Source: Anarhynchus alexandrinus (lineage: Eukaryota > Chordata > Aves > Charadriiformes > Charadriidae). Taken from it: a stretch of 64,000 bases of DNA. The stretch spans positions 773,159-837,158 of the forward strand of contig VUYV01000119.1 in assembly GCA_008711295.1 (NCBI GenBank), written 5' to 3'. Under the pieces are notes generated by a model. The model searched no databases. It saw nothing but the letters and a program-made list of their open reading frames with translations, and had not been told where the DNA came from. Numbering within the stretch: position 1 is the first letter of the stretch; each line of letters starts with the position of its first letter. Shown here in pieces: positions 10,136 to 20,392 of this stretch. The position numbers and the translations under genes are program-made.

Positions 10136-13100
10136 GTCAGAAATGTTTTTGTGATTTAAGTCTCAGCATTTTTAGAGCCTTTTTTAGTGGTATGTCTCAG
10201 TCTTCCCTCAAGCCACGTATACTTTAATTATCCAAAGTCTCCTCTACTAAGATGTGTTGCAGTTCTGGAGGAATCTGCAGTAGCTTACTCTGAACGTTAT
10301 TAGTTACTATCTGAACTTAGGAGGTTTAGACACAAATTAAGTTGATGGTTCCTTTCAGATGTCAGGCTGTGCTACTATTCCTGCCAGATCTGGAAGAGCA
10401 GTTGATAAAAATTTATACAATAATTCAGAATGGCTTTTACTGATTTTGAAGAAACCTGTTGATAGAGACCTGTGTTTAGGGGAGGGCCAGCTCTGAGTTC
10501 ACCCTGATCTTAACTGAAAGGCAGTTTGTAGGACTAACCTCAGCCTCCTCAGCAGGGGAAGCAGGGTCGATTCGTTTGGTTTGAGATCTGTGGACAGCAT
10601 GTCATCCAGTAGGGTTTTTTGTAGTGGATTCCAAATAATGAGGAGTTTGTAGGTTTGTTGTTACCTCTCTTCTATAGTTATTCTATAACTGGTAATCAAT
10701 GTAAATAAAGCACGTGCCTCAGTGAGTGTTTGCTTCTTCTTTCCTTATTCTTTTTCTCCTTCATTTGTTCCATTTTACTTTTTCTGCCCACCTTCTCCTT
10801 TTCCCCTTAATTCCATGTCCACCTTTCTTACCCCACTGCCCTCTCTTGTTCAGCTTCTTAATTTGGCAAACTGCATGCCTTTTTCTCTTTTCCTTTCCTG
10901 TTAGCCTCCCCCTTCTCCCCCTTCTCTCTTACTTTCTTTTGTGCTGCATTATCTCTTCTTCTTACTTCCTTTCTTTACATTACCCTTTGCCTTCCTTAAG
11001 GTTCTTCTTCTTTATATATCTTCCTATCTCATTTCCATTCCACACCTACCTCCACATCCAGCTACTTGCTTTTTCTGTCTACCACGATGCCTGTTTTATT
11101 CATCCCCATGGATATCCTTGTACTCCTTTTTAAAAAGTTCGCTTCTTCTGAGGGTAAGAAGGATGTGATGCTTTTTCTGCCCGCTTTTGCTCGCAGCTGA
11201 GCTCCTGGGTTATCATCTTTTATACTTCCTTGGAGCTCAACATTTATTTTCAAAGCTATAGGAAACTTTTGAGTAAAGGCACCTTTAACAGGAAATCCTA
11301 ATGGGTCATTACCTCACATAATGACATACTACATAACAGTCATAGGCAAAGCCAGGACATTTATGAAAAAAATGTACACTGATGCTGAACCTAAAGTTTT
11401 TTCTTGCAGCACTGCTATTTCTTATCTTTTAAGGCAGCTTTATACACTCTTACTGCTGTAAAAGCGTACCCTTTCCAGCTATCTTTTTTGCAAATTTTGT
11501 CTTATTAAAATAGCTGGAATCTGTACTCAGTTATCTTCTGCTTCATTAAGTATATGATGCTTTGGTAACTTACATGTTTTTTAGAGGTAAAGGCTGCTGG
11601 AGGACCAAAGACTTTTAAATCAAATCCAGAATACGTTTGTAATTGATCAAGAGAAATGGAGGTCCAATCTTTCCCCTGAGTTACTCTTCTCTTGTTCTTC
11701 CTCTTCAAACTCTCGTCCATATATAAGTGCAGAAAGAAAATCCCTTTTCTATTGCTGGTTTCCAGCAGATGCCTGTTTTAAAGCTACTTCTTCAATTCCT
11801 GCCCTTCCCACTCCCTTTCCAGTTTCTTAGATTGCATTTCACGGCAGCGCTGCGTTGCTCTGCCGTCCTGCCTGAGCTCCCTGGTGGGGAGGCTGTCCCT
11901 CCGGAGCTGGCTGTGGCGCTGCCACAACCCACGCAGCACTTGAGAAGCTGCTGAGGCAGGGAGACAGCACATACAGGACTCCTCTGAGAAAAATCCTGTG
12001 CATCAGGTTGATGTTTGCACGTTCTTATCCAACAACCCCAAAAAAGAGCGGTCAGTCTGTATGTCTTTTACAGTAGCATCCTAAATCAGATTTTCTCTGT
12101 GCTTTTTCGTGTCCATGACCACTCAGCTATGAAGGTATTACACTTTTCTTTTGAAAAGTCTAACATGGTAATTATTCTAAAGGTGGAGGCATCAGTTCTT
12201 ATAACATTCTGGCACTTCGGTATTTCCAAAGCTGAAACTCAACTATTTGAGAAAATAAATTAATTCCATTGCAGTCGTATCCCATGGAGCCAGTCAGGCT
12301 TGAGGTCTCTTGGCGTAAGGCTTTGTGCAAACACGGATAAAAACCTGCACCAGAGGCCTCACAGACAAATGCAATGATGCTGTGATTCATTCTACCTGGG
12401 CAAACCCAGCTGCTGTGTGGATTGCAGAGAAGTTAGGAGGGCTTAACGTGAGGTGGCTGAGTCTGCCAGTATGAATTTACTTTCAGGGTCATGAGCCAGT
12501 TGTATAAGGAAGAGATTACTGTGCTGTCCAGGAGTATCCTGTGATTCATAAAAGAAAGCATTTAGTATTTACCATGACTCATTACATTTATCACAGAAGA
12601 GACTCTTTTTCTTAGTAGGAATGCAGATCACACTTTCAAAAGAGCTTTTCTCATAGATCTTGAAATGGAAATAGCCTAGTTTTGCATCTTAAAATGTACA
12701 TTGTAGATTTCATAGCTGTTTTTTTCTTTCATCAGCAGTAATAAAAAGACATTAAAACCTCATATTAAAATCTCTCTGGAGTAAATGCAGTTACAGTGTT
12801 GTGTCCTAAAAGCTCTTATAGTCCAGATATCATAGTAACTCTGTTGGCTGTCAGATGACTCCCATTGCTAAAACAATTCAGGACTGAAATCTATGCATAT
12901 AACATATTCATTGGGGGAGAGGACCTACAGGAACTGCCATTGTCTGTAGGAAAAATATGCAGTGATACGATTATATGCCCTCTGGGAGTTGCTCCTACTA
13001 GTCACTGATAGGGCCCCATCTGTTTAATGTGAATGGGCAGGCGAAAGAGAGTTCATGTTGTTGGAGGAAAGCAGTAAGACTGAGGCTTCTGAGTGCTTGG

Positions 13101-13378
13101 GAAGAGGAAAAAATATTTTAGAAGACAACAGATCAATGAAAACTCCTACCAGTTTAAGTAAATAATAAACTACCTCTTTTAGGCATGCTGGGTCTATTTT
13201 CTCAATGTGCGATTTCCTTTTCTGTTGTGTATTTTAAGTTCTTTAAGCAAACATTGCATCTTCTTATACCTATGCAGGACTAATGTGACATAAATGTGTA
13301 TTATGCATTGCCTTTGTGCACAGTGTATGTAGTTTGTATAAGCAGCAAATGTATGATATATTATGTTTTCATATACAG
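10136..13378 (+). other. NBEA: NBEA intron
   Basis: GT-AG intron (donor GTCAGA, acceptor CATATACAG). It contains a strongly pyrimidine-rich tract at about 10722-11060, annotated separately. I saw no LINE copy, RNA gene or further exon in the rest. Confidence 0.88.
10722..11060. repeat. long pyrimidine-rich tract (C/T on + strand)
   Basis: About 340 bases of the + strand are overwhelmingly C and T, with runs such as CTTCTTCTTTCC, TTTTCTCCTTC, CCTTCTCCTTTTCCCC and CTTCTCCCCCTTCTCTC. The open frames across it encode only F/L/S/P-rich low-complexity sequence, so it is not a gene. Such asymmetric tracts are common in introns and can adopt triplex structure. It sits about 600 bp after an NBEA exon, on the transcribed strand. 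Confidence 0.7.
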
Positions 13379-13575
13379 AAGGTCCTTGTCTGGTACACAC
13401 AATTACTGGAGATTTGCTGAGAGCCCTGGAAGGAACAGAAAACTGCTTGTACCCTCGCTTAATTTCAGTATCTAGTGAAGGTCACTGCATCATCTACTAC
13501 GAACGAGGACGGTTCAGCAATTTCAGCATTAATGGCAAACTCTTAGCTCAGATGGAGATCAATGATTCAACCAGG
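13379..13575 (+). CDS. NBEA: neurobeachin, WD40 exon (second NBEA exon in window)
   Basis: This 197-bp exon completes the split Glu codon and encodes 65 residues, beginning GPCLVHTITGDLLRALEG and ending LLAQMEINDSTR. Blade-like segments are visible: PCLVHTITGDLLRALEG (end of one WD40 repeat with its turn), then HCIIYYERGRFSNFSINGK and the next inter-blade turn. It ends in phase 0 after AGG (Arg). The acceptor is CATATACAG|AA at 13370-13378 and the donor is CCAGG|GTAAAT at 13576. There is no stop or frameshift. The open frame runs on past the donor into the intron but diverges at once into non-protein-like sequence, which supports the splice position. Confidence 0.94.
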
Positions 13576-14281
13576 GTAAATCTAAATGCAAACAAACATT
13601 TGTTGTGTCTCGCCTTTATTTATTAAAATAAATTGAATTTATTTGCTGTGTGGTTTAAAGGAAATCACCGCCTCTTGGTTAAGTCATATTCAAACACAGA
13701 TCCTCTTTTCTCCATCTCCAAATGCAAAAATGCACTTGAGCTTTTCCAGAATAAATAAGGACAAATTGTTTATGATCCCACACGATTCCTGGAATTTTTG
13801 TTTGGAATTAAATTTCAGTGGGAAGTATGTCTTTAAAACAAAATGCTCTGAAAAGAGTCCATTCTTCATTTATTAGCCAAGACGTGAATTCGTGCCTTCA
13901 GGGCTCTGCTCTGTCACTAGCGCTTGAAGCAGCATTAGGAATGCAGATCACTGCTCTGCTGTAGGTGTTAGTGATGGCATCGAGTATTGTAGGACAAACA
14001 TCAAAATGTTACGTGCTGAACTGAGGTCTTGGCAGATTGAGCTAAAGAGCTTTTTGGTTATATCATGTTTAAAACCACATAATTGTTTTATTAAAAAACT
14101 GGAAATCTAAATTTGTTGGTTGATTTTTTGACTGGGGAGAAAGAGGAATGGGAGCCTTTTTCTTCAAATTTAAAGTGGGCAGAGCAAAAGAAGTGCTTAG
14201 AGTTTGATTACATTTTTGCAATATTGACCTGTTTCCATAAAAGCTAACTGTGGGCTTGGGTTTTGTCTTTTTCTCCTGAAG
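13576..14281 (+). other. NBEA: NBEA intron
   Basis: A short 706-bp GT-AG intron (donor GTAAAT, acceptor TTTTTCTCCTGAAG at 14268-14281). Nothing else is recognised in it. Confidence 0.9.
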
Positions 14282-14433
14282 GCCATCCTCCTGAGCAGCG
14301 ATGGGCAGAACCTGGTGACAGGGGGAGACAATGGTGTAGTGGAAGTATGGCAGGCCTGTGACTTCAAGCAGCTCTATATTTACCCTGGCTGTGATGCTGG
14401 AATAAGAGCTATGGATCTGTCTCATGATCAGAG
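14282..14433 (+). CDS. NBEA: neurobeachin, WD40 exon (penultimate)
   Basis: This 152-bp exon encodes 50 residues plus two bases of an Arg codon: AILLSSDGQNLVTGGDNG, then VVEVWQACDFKQLYIYPG and a segment ending LSHDQ. It contains a clear WD40 repeat core: S-DGQ-LVTGGDNGVVEVW, with the Trp closing the blade. It joins in frame after the Arg codon of the previous exon. The donor is CAGAG|GTGAGT at 14434, a near-consensus site. A CR1 LINE begins only about 50 bp past this donor, in the opposite orientation. Confidence 0.95.
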
Positions 14434-17380
14434 GTGAGTTTGTCGTTAATATTTGTATGTAAATGGTAAAATTGCACAAAGTATACCTAGAATCCTAGAA
14501 TAGTTTGGGTTGGAAGGGACCTTTGAAGGTCATCTTGTCCAACCCCCCCTGCAATAAGCAGGGACATCTTCAACTAGATCAGGTCGCTCAGAGCCCCGTC
14601 CAACCCGATCTTGAATGTTTCCAGGGATGGGGCATCTGCCACATCTCTGGGCAACCTGTGCCAGTGTTTCACCACCCTCATTGTAAAAAATTTCTCCCTT
14701 ATATCTAGTCTAAATCTACCCTCTTTTAGTTTAAAGCCATTACCCTTTGTCCTATTGCAACAGGACCTGCTAAAATGTTTGTCCCCATCTTTCTTATAAG
14801 CCCCCTTCAAGTATTCAAAGGCTACAATAAGGTCTCCCCAGAGCTTTCTCTTCTCCAGGCTGAACAACTCCAACTTTCTCAGCCTGTCCTCACAGGAGAG
14901 GTGTTCCATCCCTCTGATCATTTTTGTAAACCTCCTGTGGAAGCGCTCCAACAGGTTCATGCCTTTCTTGTGCTGAGGGCTCCAGGGCTGGATGCAGTAC
15001 TCCAGGTGGGGTCTCACGAGAGCAGAGTAGAGGGGCAGAATCACCTCCCCTGACCTGCTGGCCATGCTTCTTTCAATGCAGCTCAGGATACAGTTGGCTT
15101 TCTGGGCTGCGAGCACACACTGTTGGCTCATGTCCAGCTTTTCATCCACCAGTACCCCTGAGTCCTTCTCTGCAGGGCTGCTCTCAATCCCTTCATCCCC
15201 CAGCCTGTACTGATACTGGGGATTGTCCTGATCCACATGCAGGACCCTGCACTTGGCCTTTTTGAACCTCATGAGGTTCACACAGGCCCACTTCTCGGGC
15301 CTATCCAGGTCCCTCTGGGTTAATGCCTCTCCATGAACTTTAAGGTATGAATTTATGGTATGCAGTCATTAACAGACCATACAAAACCATTACCCCAGTT
15401 GTTACCTTGTTGCTTTATCTGACTCAGCATTTTTTCTGATCCTTGAGTCTCATAGCACAAGCGGTTAACCTTAAGGTGAGGTCTTGTATCATTGAAGTCA
15501 GTAAGCCAGAGTCAGCTAGCAAAATATGAGTAAAAATACATTAACTTAAGACCATAGGAATAGTCAGACTGGATCAGCGTGCAGTAGTGCCTGTTAACCA
15601 ATGCCTTAAAACCAATTACAGAAGTTTGTGGTACATTTCTGATTTTCAGCTTGTAGAGCCTGAGAACTTCTTGGGCTTGATTCTAGACTATAATGTGTGA
15701 TGTTGTCAGTGGATCTATCCACCAGGAGTGAGTGTACTTCTTTCCTTTGGCCTTCTTGAGCAATAGAGATGCAGTGTACAAGCCTAGTTTTTTGCAGTCA
15801 CTGCTGTGGCACTAAAATGCACGCTGTAAATGTAGAAGATACATGAACCTAGTCCCTCAGTCTTCTATTGTGATGTGGTTATAATGTAAGCCTATACGTT
15901 GCATTTATGCAGGGTTATGAGTGGATTTGCATCATGCATCAGTCCTGTATTTCTTATTAATATATAAACTCATGACATGCAAAGAACACATAGGTTATTA
16001 GAAAAATCATACAGCATTCATTTCAGTTTTTCTTACGCTTTTCAGCATTCCTATGCTATGTACCCATTTTGTAAAGCAACAAAACCACCTATAAACAAAA
16101 TACATACCTAATTTACTCATGTATGAGTAGGTGACTTGAAACAAGTTTTTTGTCCCAAACTTAGTCTAATTGAAACTAACTTACTGGAAGAGGCCTATTT
16201 GCTTCTGGAGCTTTGCCAGTGTGTGCATACAGTATTGCGCTCTGTTCAAAGAGATTTCTCTACACTGCAGAAAATTTCAGCTGGCCTATTTTCTCTATCC
16301 CTTATTGTAATACCGGGCTGGGAAGCTCCAGCTGTGCAAAGTGCTTTAAGTACCTGCTTAGCTTTAGTCACATAATTAAGCAGAGAACGGCTTTTGTATG
16401 GTTTGATAGAAGCGGTGATAGATACCTAATCCAATTTTAAAACTCAGCTACCAGAATTAGAGGATATGTGATAACTGGAAAACCACCTTGACTATTGCCA
16501 CCAGAACAATGTAAATAGGGGCTGCATTTCAATTTTTAGGAGTAACAAGGTGTGATCAGCTTACGATTAAGTTGTCTTTGCAGAGGCATCTCATTCTGTC
16601 TGGGAGGCCCCAAGATATCCAGCTCATCCCAGGTGCAGCCCCAAGTGCAGAGCACTCCACAGGTCCTGTGTCCCAACTGCCATCCAGCACAGAGGTGTCA
16701 GCCATCCCGGGGCACCTCCAGTGGCATGAGGTGCCCAGAATTAGGCAGCTGGGTTCTAAACACCTGAATGAAGTGTTTTGGCATAGGTGTTTTCATGTGA
16801 GCTACAGCAATAAGCTCCTGTAATAACTGGTGATTTACTTGCTACAAATTGTGGAGTCTAGAGGACAATTAAGCTCAGCCCAAAGTACAGGCCCAGTGAC
16901 CTGTAGAGTGTCAGTCAGGCTGCATTGAGGGTACTGATTAGGGCCTAATTCAGTTGCCTACCTAATTTGGTTGCCTAACCATAGCCAGTTAGTACTGTTT
17001 GAGATACCTCGGACGTCTGAGGTACATACCTGGGGTGGCACATGCGACAAAGGACCTAGTGAAGGTCCCTTCTGGAGAGGCAGCTGGAGGCAAGGCAAGA
17101 TATGTGAGAGCATGTCAAATGGCATGATGCTTTTACCTATGTGAAGGTGACTGATTGGACCTCTGGATCTCCCTTGACCATAATGGGAACATGGAAATTT
17201 GGCTCATATGTCAACAGCTAAGTGTATCGTCTCCATCACAAACTGAATCCTACCCATGAGCTTAATCTTCAGAGTTGCAAAAAGTGCCTCGTTCTTGTAT
17301 CTTTTTTTAGTGTTTATGCTAAACCATTTCTTGAGAAGGTAACAGAGGATTAGCAGGACCATCTCTTCTATCTTTTTCAG
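14434..17380 (+). other. NBEA: last NBEA intron, containing an antisense CR1
   Basis: GT-AG intron (donor GTGAGT, acceptor CTTCTATCTTTTTCAG at 17365-17380). Positions 14486-15345 are a CR1 LINE. The remainder (15346-17380) is unremarkable. At 16570-16760 it is locally GC-richer, with open frames but no recognisable protein. Confidence 0.9.
14486..15345 (-). mobile_element. CR1 LINE, 5'-truncated, with open ORF2 C terminus
   Basis: The - strand copy ends (low coordinates) in the CR1 tail: CCTAGAATCCTAGAATAGTTTGGG is the reverse complement of the 3' end, followed by the usual FGGTTGGAAGGGACC-like block. An ORF2 frame runs without a stop from the 5' truncation near 15345 to a stop at 14574, at least 235 codons from the first Met at 15281. 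CR1 landmarks in order are [20 protein letters not shown], a segment from YQYRLGD to [46 protein letters not shown] and [20 protein letters not shown]. This is the thumb and C-terminal part, without the catalytic palm, so it cannot move by itself. The open frame and low decay suggest a fairly recent insertion. It lies inside the last NBEA intron, antisense. Confidence 0.95.
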
Positions 17381-17471
17381 AACTCTGATTACTGGCATGG
17401 CTTCTGGCAGCATCGTAGCTTTTAATATAGATTTTAACCGGTGGCATTATGAACATCAGAACAGATACTGA
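17381..17471 (+). CDS. NBEA: neurobeachin, last coding exon (C terminus and stop)
   Basis: The coding part of the terminal exon completes the split Arg codon and encodes 29 residues: [18 protein letters not shown], then [11 protein letters not shown] and the TGA stop at 17469-17471. [16 protein letters not shown] is the last WD40 strand set, and the aromatic tail closes the protein. With the three exons before it, the window supplies 180 C-terminal residues with no defect. The paralogue LRBA is remembered as ending in a different tail (FYNDFNRWHHEYQ-like), so NBEA is preferred. The same exon continues into the 3' UTR. Confidence 0.95.
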
Positions 17472-18045
17472 AGCGGAATGAAGAACTGAAAGCCCAGGTA
17501 AAGCTGAGAGCACAAGTGCTGCAATGAAAAGTGTAGTCTCTGGTGGAAAACCACGTCTGCATTGACCTCCGTTGTACATTCCATTACACCCAGCAATAGC
17601 TGTACATTGTAGTCAGCAACCATTTTACTTTGTGTGTTTTTTCACAACTGAACACCAGCTGCTGAAAAGCAAGCTTGTATCATGTAAATTATATGAATTA
17701 GGAGATGTTTTGGTAATTATTTCATATATCTTTGTTTATTGAGAAAAGGTAGTAGGATGCGCCACAAGAGACTTTTGAAAATTCTGGGGAACCTTGTGTC
17801 CAGTTATTTCAATGTTTAGGCTTTGAACCTAACATGCATCCCATCTCCAGCCTCTTTTCAAGCTGAGATAAAAAAAAATACGTTTGATACTTTGTACATC
17901 AGATGCACATCTTAACTTTAAAGGGATACTTTTGTAAAAGTAAAACCTTGTATAAAGAACAAAACTGTTTCTTAATTTTATTGTGGAGTTACAACTTGCA
18001 TGTACTTTAAACCTGATGTCTTGAAGGAACAGGTGCGTTCACACA

Positions 18046-18051
18046 AATAAA
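18046..18051 (+). promoter_or_regulatory. NBEA: proximal poly(A) signal AATAAA
   Basis: Canonical hexamer 575 bp after the stop, followed by a GT-containing stretch (GCTTGTGTTAAAGGGTTG) about 25 bp downstream. A plausible early polyadenylation site giving a short 3' UTR. Confidence 0.5.
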
Positions 18052-18666
18052 ACTGGAGATCTGCCTAAGGGTACAGCTTGTGTTAAAGGGTTGAACTGGG
18101 GCGCAAACAGTAATTTTGACATTTCCACCAACACATGTTTTTCACTTTTTGGATCTAAACTTTACCCCTCTTAAGTGGAGTTCTGCTCATGAAGCGTTTG
18201 GATAAAAAGCCATCATTTGCCATATTTATACTTTATACAATAGAAATTAAATCCCTCCCTTTTAAATTCAAAGACTAGACAGAAAGGGAGCAAAGAGGGA
18301 AGTTCAGTTTAATGCTTTGTAGTGCTTAATGACTCCCAATACAGGCAAAGTGCTATACTTCTGGATTACTAACATTTGGCATACCGATCATGGGCAAGAT
18401 TTTTTCCCTTATTTTTCCTCTGAGCAGCTTGGTTTATTTGACAGCCTTAGCTTCATTGTAAAGGTGACTGAGATTATTCTTTTGGGTTCTTCTGAAAATC
18501 TCACCTGAAGCCACTCCGACTAAGGCACTTCATGTTTTACAATACTGTAATGATAACTATCGGAATAATTTTCTGCACATTGTACTGATCAAATTACACA
18601 CCCAGGGGTATATACACTTTAATTCATGTTTCTTCTTTGTATATTTGGTGACTGTATTGTCATAGA

Positions 18667-18674
18667 TGTACATA
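18667..18674 (+). promoter_or_regulatory. NBEA: Pumilio-type element TGTACATA in 3' UTR
   Basis: The sequence reads TGTACATA, matching the UGUANAUA Pumilio consensus (known). It is on the mRNA strand, between the proximal and distal poly(A) signals, so it would be present only in the long 3' UTR form. An 8-base match can occur by chance. Confidence 0.35.
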
Positions 18675-19135
18675 TTGTGTCGGTAGGGCTATGAGGCATG
18701 TAACAGGAATGTAATTTTCTCAGAATTTACACTCACTTGCAGTCATTTATTTAAAAAGATAATGGATTCTTTGTATTGGCACTTTGCACCAGAAACATAT
18801 CATTATTTATTGATGTGATTACTTATTTGTTATCCACCTTGTATTAGTAAGTTTAGCACTGAATTTCCTTCTTCATTGTTGTTTGTATTTATAAGATTCC
18901 GAAATCATGGGGATCAGTGTAATGATTAAGTTATTCATCACCCGTCTGTAAGCAATATCTTGAGTTTGTAGCTTAGAATTGGGAGACTATTGAACATCTG
19001 GAAGACAAGTTCATTTCATCTTGAGATCATGGTGAAATATTTTGGATATATAAATTCCTTAAGCTATTGTAACCATGTTTTATTGCAAAGATGTAAAATA
19101 TGCCAGATGTGTGTGAGTTGGAAATCAAAAAGAAA

Positions 19136-19141
19136 AATAAA
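19136..19141 (+). promoter_or_regulatory. NBEA: poly(A) signal AATAAA (middle)
   Basis: Canonical hexamer within AGAAAAATAAAATATG, followed by a T/GT-rich stretch (GTGATTGTTTTTCATTTC). A possible polyadenylation site about 170 bp before the distal one. Confidence 0.4.
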
Positions 19142-19304
19142 ATATGCAAAGAATTCAGTGATTGTTTTTCATTTCGATGAACTTTTTGTCAAAACATTCA
19201 CATTATCATTAGGAACAATTCTTTTCAGAAATCCTCTCTTATATGCTGTGTATAGGCTAAAAATTATGCATGCCTGGGTGGTTGTATTTCCTGGGGTCTC
19301 AGGA

Positions 19305-19310
19305 AATAAA
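19305..19310 (+). promoter_or_regulatory. NBEA: distal poly(A) signal AATAAA, likely NBEA 3' end
   Basis: Canonical hexamer in CAGGAAATAAAACAG, followed 15-25 bp on by the GT-rich GTGTGTTTTGC. The best-formed cleavage context of the three signals. Confidence 0.6.
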
Positions 19311-19339
19311 ACAGAGGTTACAAAGTGTGTTTTGCAACT

Positions 19340-20359
19340 CTTTTGATTGTCAGTACATGAAGAGAAGCTACTAAAGATACTTTGATCAGCAGAAGTGAAA
19401 AATCAAAGCCTTTAAGGGATATTTAGGATCCTTGTGAACAGGCAATAATCTTGTATAGTAGACCTCGCAGAAAGCAAAGGTCTGATGACCTTATGCATTT
19501 TGGGTATCTCTCAGTATCTGATGAGATGGAATGAATTTCATCTTATTTTGGGCATTGAAAGTTAAATATTTATGCTCCCTGAATACCAGAACAAAACAGG
19601 TGGGATAAATTGCCTTTTGGAAATGCTGAGGTCCCTACAAAGATTATAGCTACTAAGCAGAGGCAGATAGTTATCTAAATGTCCGATGTCTAATTTAAGG
19701 TAGCAGTGATGTCAAGCAAAATACTTTCTTCATAATTAGAAAACTTCCAATCGATTGACTAAAATGCAGAATAACAGCCAACACTTCAATTTGTTGCCCT
19801 ACTCATTGCATTTCCGTTTAGAAGGTTTGTTCTTTGAACAATTATCAAAATGAACAAAAGCTAATATTTGAGAACCTTATTAGAATACAGTATACTTTTA
19901 GCAGATCTGTATTTATATCAATCAGCTTTTGAAGTGGATAATGTAACTTGGTTGTTTTGGGCATGGAGGAGACATTGAGGGGGAGGTGAGAGGATTGGTA
20001 TGTTAATAGTAGCATGTGAATCAGTTTATTGATATGTCACAAGCTGCGTTCCATTATTATACAAGTATCACTCCTAATTTCATATTTTATTCAACAAATC
20101 GATTTTAAAAAATGCACCATTGCAGTTAAAACAAAAATGAATATAACTATTATTTAATTAATACTGTTGTTTGTGTGAAGTCTCTCAGCATTAGGCAAAG
20201 TACGGTTTAGTCACAAATTAGAAGTTTTTGTGCCCAAGCAAACTTTCCTATGAGAAATTGGCCGTGGGTTACAAAACGAAAAAAAAATCTTACTGTATTG
20301 CATTCATAGGTGGGGTACCCAAACAAGTCAGACTCATAATAATAATAATAGTGGTGGTG

Positions 20360-20392
<33 letters not shown>

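Larger units (their letters stand above)
17472..19330 (+). other. NBEA: NBEA 3' untranslated region (end estimated)
   Basis: AT-rich, uninterrupted sequence follows the stop, with AATAAA at 18046, 19136 and 19305. The last is followed by a GT-rich element (GTGTGTTTTGC, about 19326-19336), the normal arrangement for cleavage, so the longest transcript probably ends near 19325. No transposable element interrupts it, as expected for constrained UTR. Several AT-rich ATTTA-type stretches occur near 18800. The open frame 18990-19346 has no protein-like features and is not called a gene. Confidence 0.7.

Noticed and set aside
10726..11133. 135-codon + strand frame.
   Set aside because: It is a translation of the pyrimidine-rich tract (F/L/S/P-rich) with no protein-like content.
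10034..17471. Assignment of the gene to LRBA, the NBEA paralogue.
   Set aside because: The C terminus ...[16 protein letters not shown] fits NBEA as remembered. LRBA is remembered as ending in a different tail. A protein alignment would settle it.
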